Positions 26,609-36,340 of a stretch of DNA of 64,000 bases are shown here, in pieces; position 1 is the stretch's first letter, and every line of letters begins with the position of its first letter. Both the position numbers and the translations under genes were made by a program. Origin of the DNA: Bacteroidota bacterium (GTDB lineage Bacteria; Bacteroidota; Bacteroidia; UKL13-3). The notes beneath the pieces are model-generated. The model ran no database searches and was not told the origin of the DNA. It saw only the letters and a list, made by a program, of their open reading frames with translations. Location of the stretch: the NCBI GenBank assembly GCA_947464275.1, contig CANHVU010000009.1, positions 1 through 64,000 of the forward strand, in the 5' to 3' direction.

Positions 26609-29230
26609 TTAAGTAATGTTATCTGAATTACCCTTTTCTTGTAAATCTTGATTACTTAAAGCCTCAGCGGTTTCTTCCTTATATTCATTTTCTAGATAAT
26701 AAGTAACAACAAACGTTTCCTTAACTCTTTCCGATTTTAAATAATATGGAATCCAAATTGCACCCGAAATCAGCACTTTTGCAAATGCACCATAAATTTC
26801 GTTTAAGATGGAAGAATCTGAAGGGTTAATAACATTTAAAAATATAATTTCCATTAAATAAAAAGCTGCTACCCCAATATAATTAATGATGATTAATCGT
26901 GGTAATGAACTTCGTTTTTTAACAAACAAAATAATTAAAAGTACTTGAAAGGAAATCATTACAATTAAACAAATCATTTCTAAAACAACAAAAATTCCAG
27001 CTAAAGGACTGTAAGTTGAACCACTAGTAAAAAAGGTAAGAATTGAAATACCAAAATATTCGCCTTTAAACAAATTAAATAAGCCAATAAATGGTGCAAC
27101 CAATACACCAATAAGTGATAAAACCAACCAACCTCCAATTTCCATGTTATGATCAGGGTAAAGCGGTTTTACATCAAATTTATAAAGTTTATTTAATAAG
27201 AAAATGCTTAAAACAAGAATAATCAAGGCTATTGCAACCATCAATCCAGTTGAATTTGATTGAGTTGCAACATTTTCGGATGTGGTGTTTTTTGTATCAG
27301 TTAAAATTACTTGGTAAATATTGAATTTATTTACTTCTTCCAAATCTTTTACATAAGCATTCATTCCCAAAACACTCACTTCATTGGTTTTGGTTTTAAA
27401 TTCATAATTTAACTCAAAACTATTTTCGTCTTCGCCAAAATAGGTATTATAGTTGTAATCAAAATAATCATTAGAAATGTTACTATTTTCGGGCGAAAAA
27501 TTCCAATGCTCGGGCATTTTAATTATTATTTTCTGTATATAATGATAGGGGTTATTTATGGCATAAGGGTAATCTCTTTTTATTGATTTTGGTATTGTTA
27601 AATTACCTAATAATGCATCGTGATAAATTTGCAATTGTTTTTGCCCACCTTCCTCAATCTGCATTTCAGGTAGTTCATATTGTTCAAAAGTTATAAATAC
27701 ATTATTTTCTATATCATCTTTTACATTAATTTCTCCAATTAAATTGGTAGTTTTATATAGCCTAGAATAAAAATCAATATAACTTTTTTCAATATCGGCT
27801 TTACTATTGGTTTCAAATTTATACCTTGCGTCATCGGCTTCAACTCCTTCGTACCTAGTAGTAACCACTAAATCAATAGGTGTTTCTAAGTTTTTATAGG
27901 TAAAAATTTCCTTTGTGGTTATTTTTCGTAAGGCATTTGTTAAGTTAATTTTAGTTAGCTCCTTCATACCAGGTTTAATTACCAAAGTATAACCATAATT
28001 TACATACTGAATACTATTTAAATTTCCACCTTGATGTGAACTTGTTGGATCCAACCAATAAGTTAAATTGTTTAATTCTACACAAACAGTAACATGATTA
28101 AAATGTCCAGGAGATGGCAATACGTTAGTGACATTTGCCATAGTATAGGTATTTACCAAATTGGGGTAGGCATTAACTCCTATTTCTTTAAGCATTCTGC
28201 AAAATAAATAGGCTTTATCTTTACAATCTCCAAACCTGTTTTCAAATACTTTATTGGGTTCGTGTGGCTGATGAGAATTAACTCCAATTTCAAAACCCAT
28301 GTACCTAATTTCGTTTTGAACGAATCTAAAAATAGCTACAATTTTATCGTCTATTGAGGCCTTATCTTTTGTTAGTTCTTCTATTCTATTTTTTAATTTT
28401 TTACTGATTGGTGAATTAAATTGATAAATAGCGGTTCCCCAGTTTACAACCTCTTCCCAACTATTATATTCAGTTATATCAACTATTGGAAAAGGATTAT
28501 ACGTGGTTGGAACATTTTCTTCAAAATCAAGGGGTTCATTACAATTGGTTTTCCATTCATAGCTAATCAAATTATTTTGAGTAGTTATTACAGGTTTAAT
28601 ATCTAATTTACCTAGTGTTTTAAAATTCAGTTTTCTGTTACTGGGACTAACAATTTTATTATAAATAATTGCCACAGGCGAACTATACGCCATATCAAAA
28701 GTGGTAAAATACTTATTATTAAATATTGGATTTCTACCTTTTATGGTATAGGAATATTCAATAATATCGCCAAGCCTTATATCTGACAAGGATAAATAAG
28801 CCGTTAATGAACCATCATAAATTTTCGACTCTAGGTTATCTTCACGTTGAATAACTTTAAATTCCTTTTCCTTGTATTTATTTATTACTTCATCATTTCT
28901 TTTTATCCTAATAAAATGAAATGAGATGGTTTCATAAGCAGGATCAAACGAAATATTAATTTCTGAAGCATTTTGAACACCAACATTATTAACCACTTTT
29001 ACGGCATAATGAGCATACGTTTCTTCTGTTTGAATATTGATTTGTCTACTGCTTAGCAGATAATAAAATCCTTCGGTAATTTTCCTTTCGTTTACTTTAC
29101 TATTTACAGGTAATTCTAATGCAGTAACCCACCCCGGCACTTTGGTTAATTTGGGTGTATTTGCTGCCTTTAAAAAGCTAAACAACAGCAGAAAAAAAAC
29201 AGTAAAGTAGAAAAACTTGAATTTATTCAT
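26609..29230 (-). CDS. DUF3857/transglutaminase-like membrane protein with DUF2569-like C-terminus
   Basis: An 873-residue protein. After a signal peptide, residues about 60-230 match DUF3857, followed by a transglutaminase-like core with the triad C in FGDCKDKAYLFCRML, H in GHFNHVTVCV and D in YWLDPTS. A beta-rich segment follows. The C-terminal quarter has about five membrane spans, including GGWLVLSLIGVLVAPFIGLFNLF, which resembles DUF2569. It is probably anchored in the envelope with the catalytic part outside the cytoplasm. Substrate is unknown. It lies 4 bp after the carboxylase gene on the same strand. Confidence 0.85.
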   Translation of the reverse strand: MNKFKFFYFTVFFLLLFSFLKAANTPKLTKVPGWVTALELPVNSKVNERKITEGFYYLLSSRQINIQTEETYAHYAVKVVNNVGVQNASEINISFDPAYETISFHFIRIKRNDEVINKYKEKEFKVIQREDNLESKIYDGSLTAYLSLSDIRLGDIIEYSYTIKGRNPIFNNKYFTTFDMAYSSPVAIIYNKIVSPSNRKLNFKTLGKLDIKPVITTQNNLISYEWKTNCNEPLDFEENVPTTYNPFPIVDITEYNSWEEVVNWGTAIYQFNSPISKKLKNRIEELTKDKASIDDKIVAIFRFVQNEIRYMGFEIGVNSHQPHEPNKVFENRFGDCKDKAYLFCRMLKEIGVNAYPNLVNTYTMANVTNVLPSPGHFNHVTVCVELNNLTYWLDPTSSHQGGNLNSIQYVNYGYTLVIKPGMKELTKINLTNALRKITTKEIFTYKNLETPIDLVVTTRYEGVEADDARYKFETNSKADIEKSYIDFYSRLYKTTNLIGEINVKDDIENNVFITFEQYELPEMQIEEGGQKQLQIYHDALLGNLTIPKSIKRDYPYAINNPYHYIQKIIIKMPEHWNFSPENSNISNDYFDYNYNTYFGEDENSFELNYEFKTKTNEVSVLGMNAYVKDLEEVNKFNIYQVILTDTKNTTSENVATQSNSTGLMVAIALIILVLSIFLLNKLYKFDVKPLYPDHNMEIGGWLVLSLIGVLVAPFIGLFNLFKGEYFGISILTFFTSGSTYSPLAGIFVVLEMICLIVMISFQVLLIILFVKKRSSLPRLIIINYIGVAAFYLMEIIFLNVINPSDSSILNEIYGAFAKVLISGAIWIPYYLKSERVKETFVVTYYLENEYKEETAEALSNQDLQEKGNSDNIT

Positions 29231-29234
29231 ACAC

Positions 29235-30854
29235 TTACGCCCTAATCACTCCTGGTCTAAACTCTTTGGTAATAGGCGCGTGGTTAGCAGCTTCTATGCC
29301 CATACTTACCCATTTGCGCGTATCTATTGGATTGATAATAGCATCAATCCATAAGCGTGCTGCTGCATAATAAGGTGATGTTTGTTTGGTATATCTATCA
29401 GTAATGGTTTTAAGTAATTCTTCTTTTTTCTCATCCGTAATTACTTCACCTTTGGCTTTTAAACTTGCTTCTTCTATTTGTAATAAAACTTTTGCGGCTT
29501 GTGCACCTCCCATAACTGCTATGTTAGCATTTGGCCAAGCAGCAATTAAACGTGGATCGTACGCTTTGCCACACATGGCATAATTTCCGGCACCATAACT
29601 ATTCCCCGTAATAATAGTAAATTTGGGAACAACAGAGTTGGCTTGTGCATTTACTAGTTTTGCTCCATCTTTTATAATTCCTCCATGCTCGCTGCGGCTG
29701 CCAACCATAAAACCGGTTACATCTTGCAAGAACAATAAAGGAATTTTCTTTTGGTTACAATTCATAATAAAGTGCGCTGCTTTATCGGCACTATCGCTAT
29801 AAATAACCCCACCAATTTGCATTTCTACCGGATTATCGGCTGCGCTTTGTTTAGGTTTTTTGGCTTTAACCACTTGGCGATTATTGGCCACAATTCCTAT
29901 AGCCCAACCATCTATTCTGGCATAACCACAAGTAATGGTTTTTCCATATAATTCTTTGTAAGCATCAAAACTACCAGCATCTACCAAACGTTCAATAATT
30001 TCCATTACATCAAATGGTTTGGCAAAATTTGCTACAGCTTCGTAAACATTATCCATGCTTTTTGCTGGAGCAACTGGTTCAATTCGGTTAAATCCAGCTT
30101 TATCAAAATCGCCAATTTTGCTAATAATGCTTTTTATTCTATCTAAACAATCGGCATCGTTGGCAAATTTATAATCAGTTACACCACTAATTTCGCAATG
30201 GGTAGATGCACCACCTAATGTTTCATTGTCAACATCTTCGCCAATGGCAGCTTTAACCAAATAACTTCCTGCCAAGAAAATAGAACCTGTTTTATCAACA
30301 ATCATGGCTTCATCGCTCATAATAGGCAAGTAGGCACCACCAGCTACACAACTTCCCATAACGGCAGCTATTTGAGTTATTCCCATGCTGCTCATTACCG
30401 CATTGTTTCTAAAAATTCTACCAAAATGTTCTTTATCCGGAAAAATTTCATCTTGCATAGGCAAATAAACGCCTGCACTATCTACCAAATAAATAATAGG
30501 CAATTTATTTTCAATCGAAATTTCTTGTGCTCTTAAATTCTTTTTACCAGTAATTGGAAACCAAGCGCCTGCTTTTACTGTAGCATCATTTGCCACTACA
30601 ATACACTGCTTGCCGCTAATATAACCCATAACTACCACTACGCCACCACTAGGACAACCGCCATGTTCAGCATACATATCTTGACCAACAAACGCACCAA
30701 TTTCAATTTGAGGTTTATCTTTATCTAATAAATATTCCACACGTTCGCGAGCTAGCATTTTGCCTTTTTCTTTTTGTTTGGCAGCTGCTTTTGCTCCTCC
30801 ACCTAAATATACTTTAGCTAAATTTTCGTTTAATTGGTTTACTAGTTCGTTCAT
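29235..30854 (-). CDS. Acyl-CoA carboxylase beta (carboxyltransferase) subunit
   Basis: A 539-residue carboxyltransferase of the methylcrotonoyl-/propionyl-CoA carboxylase class; it moves carboxyl from biotin to an acyl-CoA. The methylcrotonoyl type is favoured by GRIFRNNAVMSSMGITQIAAVMGSCVAGGAYLPIMSDEAMIV and the LGGASTHCEISGVTDY region. The oxyanion glycines of the crotonase fold are visible in the C-terminal half (TGNSYGAGNYAMCGKAYDPR). The biotin carboxylase/carrier subunit is not in the window. The start is the ATG complementary to 30852-30854. Confidence 0.88.
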   Translation of the reverse strand: MNELVNQLNENLAKVYLGGGAKAAAKQKEKGKMLARERVEYLLDKDKPQIEIGAFVGQDMYAEHGGCPSGGVVVVMGYISGKQCIVVANDATVKAGAWFPITGKKNLRAQEISIENKLPIIYLVDSAGVYLPMQDEIFPDKEHFGRIFRNNAVMSSMGITQIAAVMGSCVAGGAYLPIMSDEAMIVDKTGSIFLAGSYLVKAAIGEDVDNETLGGASTHCEISGVTDYKFANDADCLDRIKSIISKIGDFDKAGFNRIEPVAPAKSMDNVYEAVANFAKPFDVMEIIERLVDAGSFDAYKELYGKTITCGYARIDGWAIGIVANNRQVVKAKKPKQSAADNPVEMQIGGVIYSDSADKAAHFIMNCNQKKIPLLFLQDVTGFMVGSRSEHGGIIKDGAKLVNAQANSVVPKFTIITGNSYGAGNYAMCGKAYDPRLIAAWPNANIAVMGGAQAAKVLLQIEEASLKAKGEVITDEKKEELLKTITDRYTKQTSPYYAAARLWIDAIINPIDTRKWVSMGIEAANHAPITKEFRPGVIRA

Positions 30855-31025
30855 TGGTTAATTAAGTTTAGAGTTAATAAGTTGATTGGTTTTAAAAACA
30901 ACAACTATTGCCACAAAACTATTATAGTTAAAGGATTTTCAAAATATATTTTAAAACTAAATAAAACTATTTTATCACTAGTAATCAAGGTGAAAAGGCA
31001 AACAAAAACTTATTTTAATTAATGG

Positions 31026-31056
31026 TTTGTATAAAATAGAAAAAAAGTTACTTTTG
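31026..31056 (+). promoter_or_regulatory. Consensus promoter of the SRP RNA
   Basis: TTTG (31026-31029), a 19-bp spacer and TACTTTTG (31049-31056) match the Bacteroidota -33/-7 consensus. Transcription is predicted to begin near 31062, at the first base of the RNA's terminal stem. Confidence 0.8.
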
Positions 31057-31061
31057 CGCTC

Positions 31062-31157
31062 GGGTGAGCCCTGTACGACCAGCTCCTTTTAATCCCCCAG
31101 GTCTTGATCGAAGCAAGGGCGTAAAGTTGTAGCGGTGCGATGCAGTAAGCTTGCCCT
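31062..31157 (+). ncRNA. ffs: Signal recognition particle RNA (small bacterial type)
   Basis: A roughly 96-nt hairpin RNA. The 5' GGGTGAGC pairs with 3' GCTTGCCC (31149-31156) with G-U wobbles. The apical domain IV reads CCAGGTC-5 nt-CGAAGCAAGG, the same spacing as the E. coli 4.5S core AGGTC...GGAAGCAG that binds Ffh. A T-run (31157-31162) ends it, and an exact promoter precedes it. The rest of the gap 30855-31163 holds nothing else. It targets ribosomes making membrane and secreted proteins, with Ffh and FtsY. Confidence 0.88.
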
Positions 31158-31163
31158 TTTTTA

Positions 31164-31961
31164 TTAACCTTTATTCATGAAATCATATTTAGGATTGTGA
31201 GTTTGATGCCAATGATGAAATATTTTAGTTTTATTTCTCACTATCGTAAATTGGCTTTTGTGAAAACGTTCCCAAAGTTCAGTATCCTCATTTCCCCAAA
31301 TAACATACGTTTCGTTTAATCCACCTATCAAATCCCAATCTTTTTTTAGGCAGGCAAGCATTCCTTTACTTCCGTAAAGCTCCCATTCACCATTTACCTT
31401 CGATATGGTTTTGGGTTTGTTTTTATACAAAAAGAAAAATATTGGATACCAAACTCGTTTGTGACTTACAAAAAAGTTGCAGTAGGTAACAATGTTTTTT
31501 GGTAATGATAAATCAGCATCACAAATAAAAATAATTTCGGTTTCGCTTTGTTTTACCGCTTTGTTGAAGGTGTACGACCGACTAAAGTTAATATTTTCGC
31601 TATTAAAAATGAGTTTTCCATTCCAAAGTTTTCTAATTTCTAACTCAAGGTTTTCAATATCATACGAGTTACAATCAAAAACAGAAAGCGTTATTAATTC
31701 CTTATTTTTAGCTTCATTGATGCTTTGTAATAAATAGTTTAAATAATTATCACTGCGATTATAAATACCTGTACAAATAGTGATTGGCTTAAGTGTTTTA
31801 AATGGAAACAAACTATACCAAATGTAAACACCAATTCCTTTCAAGTCGCGATAAACACTATTAGAAGAAAAACCACGTTGAGGTGCTTTTAACAAATAGT
31901 AAAACGGATACTTTATGCTATTGGGTATGAACTTTTTTATATAAAAAATCGTGCTATTCAC
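31164..31961 (-). CDS. Family 2-like glycosyltransferase
   Basis: A 265-residue GT-A protein. The N-terminus carries a short membrane-active segment, then KPITICTGIYNRSDNYLNYLLQSI, a nucleotide-binding acidic motif ICDADLSLP near residue 155, and the galactosyltransferase-like GGLNETYVIWGNEDTELWERF near 215, which carries the catalytic ED pair. The 3' end abuts the SRP RNA terminator. It overlaps the next upstream glycosyltransferase by 4 bases (ATGA), so the two are coupled. Acceptor is unknown; envelope polysaccharide or glycolipid is likely. Confidence 0.8.
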   Translation of the reverse strand: MNSTIFYIKKFIPNSIKYPFYYLLKAPQRGFSSNSVYRDLKGIGVYIWYSLFPFKTLKPITICTGIYNRSDNYLNYLLQSINEAKNKELITLSVFDCNSYDIENLELEIRKLWNGKLIFNSENINFSRSYTFNKAVKQSETEIIFICDADLSLPKNIVTYCNFFVSHKRVWYPIFFFLYKNKPKTISKVNGEWELYGSKGMLACLKKDWDLIGGLNETYVIWGNEDTELWERFHKSQFTIVRNKTKIFHHWHQTHNPKYDFMNKG

Positions 31962-32704
31962 TTTTTTATAATGGTTTTTATTTTACGCCAAATCCATTTT
32001 AAATTAATTCCATTCATATACATCCACTGAACTTGAAGTTTTTCCCTAAAAGCATCATTTATATTTTGACTCTTTGCCTTGGCATGGACACGGTAGGCGG
32101 CCATGTGAATATTAATATAGAGAGAAGTACAGTTTTTTAAAATATGTAATATTAATTCATAGTCAAAAGCATAATGAAATTTGGTATCTAAAAAATAGTT
32201 TCGGTTTAACTGGCTTATATTAAAAAAACACGATGGTTGGTAAATATGAGGCAACATACCAATGTTTAAAACCTCTTTAAAATTTACTGGATTTCCAATT
32301 TTAGGTTTGATTTCATTGCCATTTTCATCAATGGTAGAACAATTTCCATGTACCATGGCTATTCCACTATTAATTTCAAAACAGGTTACAGCAGTTTGAA
32401 CTGCATTAGGCATTAAAATATCATCAGAATTAATAAAGCAAACAATTTCACCCTTACACTTTTCAAATGCTTGGTTTATTGCATCAGCTTGGCCCAAATC
32501 TGCTTGGCATTGCCAATAAGTTATTTTTGAATCATACTTTTTTATAATATCTAAACTACCATCTGTAGAGCCACCATCCATTACAAAATACTCAATATTT
32601 TTGTACGTTTGGTTAATCACCGATAAAATAGTTTGTTCCAAAAATTGAGCTTGGTTATAACTTGGAGTAATAATGCTAACTAGTGGATTATTCATACTTA
32701 ACAA
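31958..32704 (-). CDS. Family 2 glycosyltransferase
   Basis: A 248-residue GT2 enzyme. It shows PLVSIITPSYNQAQFLEQTILSV at the N-terminus, FVMDGGSTDGS near residue 40, the aspartates of INSDDILMP near 93, and a C-terminal amphipathic stretch. An alternative ATG three codons in (32695) is equally good. It is translationally coupled to the glycosyltransferase at 31164. Donor and acceptor cannot be read from sequence. Confidence 0.85.
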   Translation of the reverse strand: MLSMNNPLVSIITPSYNQAQFLEQTILSVINQTYKNIEYFVMDGGSTDGSLDIIKKYDSKITYWQCQADLGQADAINQAFEKCKGEIVCFINSDDILMPNAVQTAVTCFEINSGIAMVHGNCSTIDENGNEIKPKIGNPVNFKEVLNIGMLPHIYQPSCFFNISQLNRNYFLDTKFHYAFDYELILHILKNCTSLYINIHMAAYRVHAKAKSQNINDAFREKLQVQWMYMNGINLKWIWRKIKTIIKK

Positions 32705-32748
32705 ATGACGACTTTATTTATAAAAAATTATATAAATGAATATTTTAA

Positions 32749-33966
32749 TTAATCAAACCTAATAGCTTTAATTGGGCTTATTTTACTAATTGAATTAACA
32801 GGAACTAGCAACAAAATAAGGCAAATAATAAAACATGCTGCATTTACAAATATAAAATCATAAGTATTAAAAAAAACAGGAACAGCACTAACATAGTAAT
32901 CTTTTTCCGATAGTTTAATTAAATTAAATTTTTGTTGAATAAATCCTATAGTTAAGGCAATGATATTCCCTAAAAATAAACCTCGAAGAATAATAAATGC
33001 TGCTAAATTTAAAAATATTTTTATAATGTGTTTGTTTTTCATTCCCAATGCCTTCAACATTCCTATCATGTTACTGCGTTCTACAATTAAAATTAGTAAT
33101 GCAGTTATCATATTGATTATGGAAACCGCAGCCATCAGTATTAATATTATCATTACATTAACATCAAGCATATCTAACCAATTAAATATTTCTGGATAAA
33201 TTAAATTAATTGGGGTTATTCCCATTGTGTATGGCATAATGGTGGCTAATAAATCAACCTTATTTTGTAACGAATCAAAATTATTTATAAAAACTTCGTA
33301 ACCAGTGATGTATTCAGAAGGCCAATTGTTCAATTTTTGAATTTGTTTTATATCGACAATTATATACAAATCATCCATTTCTCCGAGATTTGTATCGTAT
33401 ATTCCACACACTTTAAATTTCCTAACTCGTGGCGGATCTTGAATAAAATAAACAAAAATACCATCCCCCACTTTAAAACCAAGTTTGTTGGCAAGTGAAG
33501 CCGAAAGCATTATTTCATTCGACATTTGATTTGAATCAAATTTAGGAATACTTCCCGAAACAATACTTTCTCTTAAAAAGTTAAAATCAAACTGATTATC
33601 AACACCTTTTAATACAATTCCTTGAAAATCATTTTCAGTTTTTATTATACCCGCCTTTATTGCATATTTTTGAAAATGTTTAAATCCATTTTTAGTATTT
33701 AAAAATTGTTCAACATCATTATTACTTTGAATGGGTGCACTTTGATATGATAAATTTAAATCTAAATTATTGATTACAATATCAGATTGAAAACTAGAAA
33801 GTTTTTGGCTTACCTGCTGCTTATATCCGCGCGAAATAGCAATAGCCAAAAGCATTACAGTAACACTTATGGCTACTGCCAAAGTAGCTATACGAACTAT
33901 TAGCTTGCTAAACGAAGTTTGTTTGCTTTGGCTTAACCGTTTTGATATAAAAAAACTTAATTGCAA
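32749..33966 (-). CDS. LolC/E-type ABC transporter permease (FtsX fold)
   Basis: A 405-residue permease with one N-terminal span (LIVRIATLAVAISVTVMLLAIAI), a MacB-like extracytoplasmic domain, and three C-terminal spans with the FtsX pattern (LIVERSNMIGMLKALGMKNKHI near 290). This fits the LolC/LolE family that extracts lipoproteins from the inner membrane or related mechanotransmission exporters. No ATPase is adjacent. No ATG is present upstream; the TTG at 33966-33964 is used, and it shares one base pair with the start of the divergent DUF1343 gene. Confidence 0.82.
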   Translation of the reverse strand: MQLSFFISKRLSQSKQTSFSKLIVRIATLAVAISVTVMLLAIAISRGYKQQVSQKLSSFQSDIVINNLDLNLSYQSAPIQSNNDVEQFLNTKNGFKHFQKYAIKAGIIKTENDFQGIVLKGVDNQFDFNFLRESIVSGSIPKFDSNQMSNEIMLSASLANKLGFKVGDGIFVYFIQDPPRVRKFKVCGIYDTNLGEMDDLYIIVDIKQIQKLNNWPSEYITGYEVFINNFDSLQNKVDLLATIMPYTMGITPINLIYPEIFNWLDMLDVNVMIILILMAAVSIINMITALLILIVERSNMIGMLKALGMKNKHIIKIFLNLAAFIILRGLFLGNIIALTIGFIQQKFNLIKLSEKDYYVSAVPVFFNTYDFIFVNAACFIICLILLLVPVNSISKISPIKAIRFD

Positions 33967-35141
33967 TGGAAATGAAAAATAGAAAGGTCAAATATAATAT
34001 TAGCATTTGTTTTATAGTGCTTTTGCTTTTAAATTCTGAAATAAACGCACAAATAATATTAGGTTCGGCTAGGCTAAACAGCTATTTGCCATTGCTAAAA
34101 AATAAAAAAGTAGGCTTGGTAGTAAACCAAAGTAGTTTAATCGGACAAACACATCTAATTGACACGCTACTGAGCTTAAAAGTAAATGTTACTACACTTT
34201 ATTCACCTGAACATGGATTACGTGGTAATTACTCAGCTGGAGAAAAAATTAAAAGTGGTGTGGATGATAAAACTGGCTTACCCATTATATCGCTTTACGG
34301 AAACAATAAAAAACCAACTGCTGCTCAGCTAAAAAACATAGACATCATAGTATTTGATTTACAAGATGTAGGTGCACGATTTTATACCTATATCAGTACT
34401 TTGCATTACGTAATGGAGGCTTTGGCCGAAAACAAAAAAACTTTAATAGTTTTAGATAGACCAAACCCAAATGGCGATATCATAGATGGACCCATTTTAG
34501 ATACCAACTTTAAATCGTTTGTTGGCATTCACGCAATACCTGTTTTACATGGCATGACCATGGGCGAATATACCCAAATGATTAACGGACAAGGTTGGTT
34601 AAAAAATAAATTAAAATGTAACTTAAAAGTTATCAGTATGACCAATTATACGCATAAAAGTAAGTACATGCCTCCCGTTTTTCCATCGCCTAATTTAAGA
34701 ACTTACAATGCCATTAGGCTTTATGCTAGTTTGTGTTTTTTTGAAGGAACTAATATTAGTTTAGGCCGAGGAACTGATAAACCTTTTGAGTGCATAGGTT
34801 TACCCAATAGCACTATTGGTAATTATGAGTTTACTCCAAAATCTATTCCTGGTGTGGCAGATAATCCTCCTCAAAAAGATATGTTATGTAAAGGTTTTTT
34901 ATTGAGTAATGAAGCTGAAAATATCGGCAAACTTAATTTAAAATGGTTGATTGATTTTTACCAAGCCAGCACGGACACCGCACATTTTTTCATTCCATTT
35001 TTTGATAAACTTGCCGGTAGTAGTGAACTGAGAAATCAAATAATTAAAGGACTTTCGGCTGCTGAAATTGAAAAGAGCTGGCAGCCAAACTTAGTTAAGT
35101 TCAAAGCCATGCGTAAAAAATATATTTTATACAAAGACTAA
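33966..35141 (+). CDS. DUF1343 protein, NamZ-like exo-N-acetylmuramidase
   Basis: A 391-residue protein with a signal peptide ending LNSEINAQ. The DUF1343 pattern is clear: LVVNQSSLIGQTHLIDTL, TTLYSPEHGLRGNYSAGE near residue 80, FDLQDVGARFYTYISTL near 117, LDRPNPNGDIIDGP near 154, and GRGTDKPFECIG near 260. The family includes NamZ, an exo-beta-N-acetylmuramidase that removes terminal MurNAc in wall recycling. It is expected outside the cytoplasm. ATG at 33966 or 33972 can start it. The GT9 gene follows 12 bp later. Confidence 0.87.
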   Translation: MEMKNRKVKYNISICFIVLLLLNSEINAQIILGSARLNSYLPLLKNKKVGLVVNQSSLIGQTHLIDTLLSLKVNVTTLYSPEHGLRGNYSAGEKIKSGVDDKTGLPIISLYGNNKKPTAAQLKNIDIIVFDLQDVGARFYTYISTLHYVMEALAENKKTLIVLDRPNPNGDIIDGPILDTNFKSFVGIHAIPVLHGMTMGEYTQMINGQGWLKNKLKCNLKVISMTNYTHKSKYMPPVFPSPNLRTYNAIRLYASLCFFEGTNISLGRGTDKPFECIGLPNSTIGNYEFTPKSIPGVADNPPQKDMLCKGFLLSNEAENIGKLNLKWLIDFYQASTDTAHFFIPFFDKLAGSSELRNQIIKGLSAAEIEKSWQPNLVKFKAMRKKYILYKD

Positions 35142-35153
35142 AAATATTGCCAA

Positions 35154-36125
35154 ATGAAAATATTAATTATCCGTTTTAGTTCCATTGGCGATATAGTGCT
35201 CACTACTCCAGTTATTAGGTGTTTAAAACAGCAACTTAATGCCGAAATACATTATTTAACCAAACCTAATTTTGCAAGCATATTAAACACCAATCCATAC
35301 ATTGATAAACTGCATTTGTTAGATAAAAGTTTAATAGCTAAAGCCAAGGAATTGCAGCCTGAAAAATATGATTATGTTATAGATTTACACAATAATTTAA
35401 GAACGTTTATTTTTAAAACCACACTTGGTGTAACTGCTTATGCCTTCCCTAAATTGAACTTTGAAAAATGGCTTTTGGTTAATTTTAAAATAAACAAAAT
35501 GCCCCATATTCATATAGTAGAAAGGTATTTTAAACCTGCTGAAATATTAGGAATAACAAACGATGGCAAAGGATTGGATTATTTTTTACCTAGCCATTTT
35601 AACTTTGATTATCCTATTGATTTAAATAAACCTTATTTGGCATGGGCAATTGGTGCGCAACACTTTACCAAACGTTTTCCTATTCATAAAATAATAAGTA
35701 TTTGCAATAAACTAAACATGCCAATATATTTATTAGGCGGAAAAGAAGACGAGGAAAATGGAAACCAAATAGCCAAACAAACACATGACCAAGTAGTAAA
35801 TTTATGCGGTAAATTAAGCTTACATCAATCGGCTTATGTGGTAAAAAATTGCAGCCTTTTAATTACTAACGATACCGGCTTAATGCATATTGGCGCAGCT
35901 TATCAAAAACGTATTATTTCGCTTTGGGGCAACACCACTCACCTACTTGGCATGAACCCTTATTACGGGAATAATGAAGTAAGACAAGCCTTGTTTGAAA
36001 ACAATAATTTATCATGCAGACCATGCAGTAAAATTGGGCATCACAGCTGCCCTAAAAAACATTTTAAATGTATGGAAGATTTAGATATTAAATCTATAGA
36101 AAAAAGGATAGCTGAGCTAATTTAA
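35154..36125 (+). CDS. Family 9 glycosyltransferase (heptosyltransferase-like)
   Basis: A 323-residue GT-B enzyme of the lipopolysaccharide heptosyltransferase family. It begins MKILIIRFSSIGDIVLTTPV, has the acceptor-domain YDYVIDLHNNLRT near residue 77, and the donor-site ITNDTGLMHIGAAYQKRIISLWGNT near 240. Four cysteines cluster near the end (CRPC, CPKKHFKC). It probably adds a sugar to the LPS core from a nucleotide-activated heptose or similar. It lies 12 bp after the DUF1343 gene. The last few codons overlap a decayed duplicate of the terminator region at 37078. Confidence 0.88.
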   Translation: MKILIIRFSSIGDIVLTTPVIRCLKQQLNAEIHYLTKPNFASILNTNPYIDKLHLLDKSLIAKAKELQPEKYDYVIDLHNNLRTFIFKTTLGVTAYAFPKLNFEKWLLVNFKINKMPHIHIVERYFKPAEILGITNDGKGLDYFLPSHFNFDYPIDLNKPYLAWAIGAQHFTKRFPIHKIISICNKLNMPIYLLGGKEDEENGNQIAKQTHDQVVNLCGKLSLHQSAYVVKNCSLLITNDTGLMHIGAAYQKRIISLWGNTTHLLGMNPYYGNNEVRQALFENNNLSCRPCSKIGHHSCPKKHFKCMEDLDIKSIEKRIAELI

Positions 36126-36340
36126 ACAACTAGGCTGGCAAATAAATTTTAATACTTAAAAGTGTTGTGGTTATAAATGGTATTCATTTTTGGGGCAACT
36201 ATTTTAATGTGAAGTTATAATTTACTAAATGGGATTTTAGGTAAGTGCTGGCAATAGAATTTAGTTCAATAGGTTACCTTATAATTTATTGATAAGCATT
36301 AACATTTTCAACTTTTGAAACAGTGGTTAATGAAAACAAT
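36109..36340 (-). pseudogene. Decayed copy of the 3' end and terminator of the CAP lipoprotein gene
   Basis: Bases 36187-36340 align without gaps for most of their length to 37160-37311, the last third of the CAP gene, in the same orientation and codon frame. Matching residue pairs include LT.VSK..N, A..Q and NFTL, but the copy has three in-frame stops. The homology continues to 36109, matching the CAP terminator (37078-37110) with a 2-base length difference. The rest of the gap to 36553 holds no convincing gene, only a 34-codon frame at 36355-36459. Confidence 0.7.
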
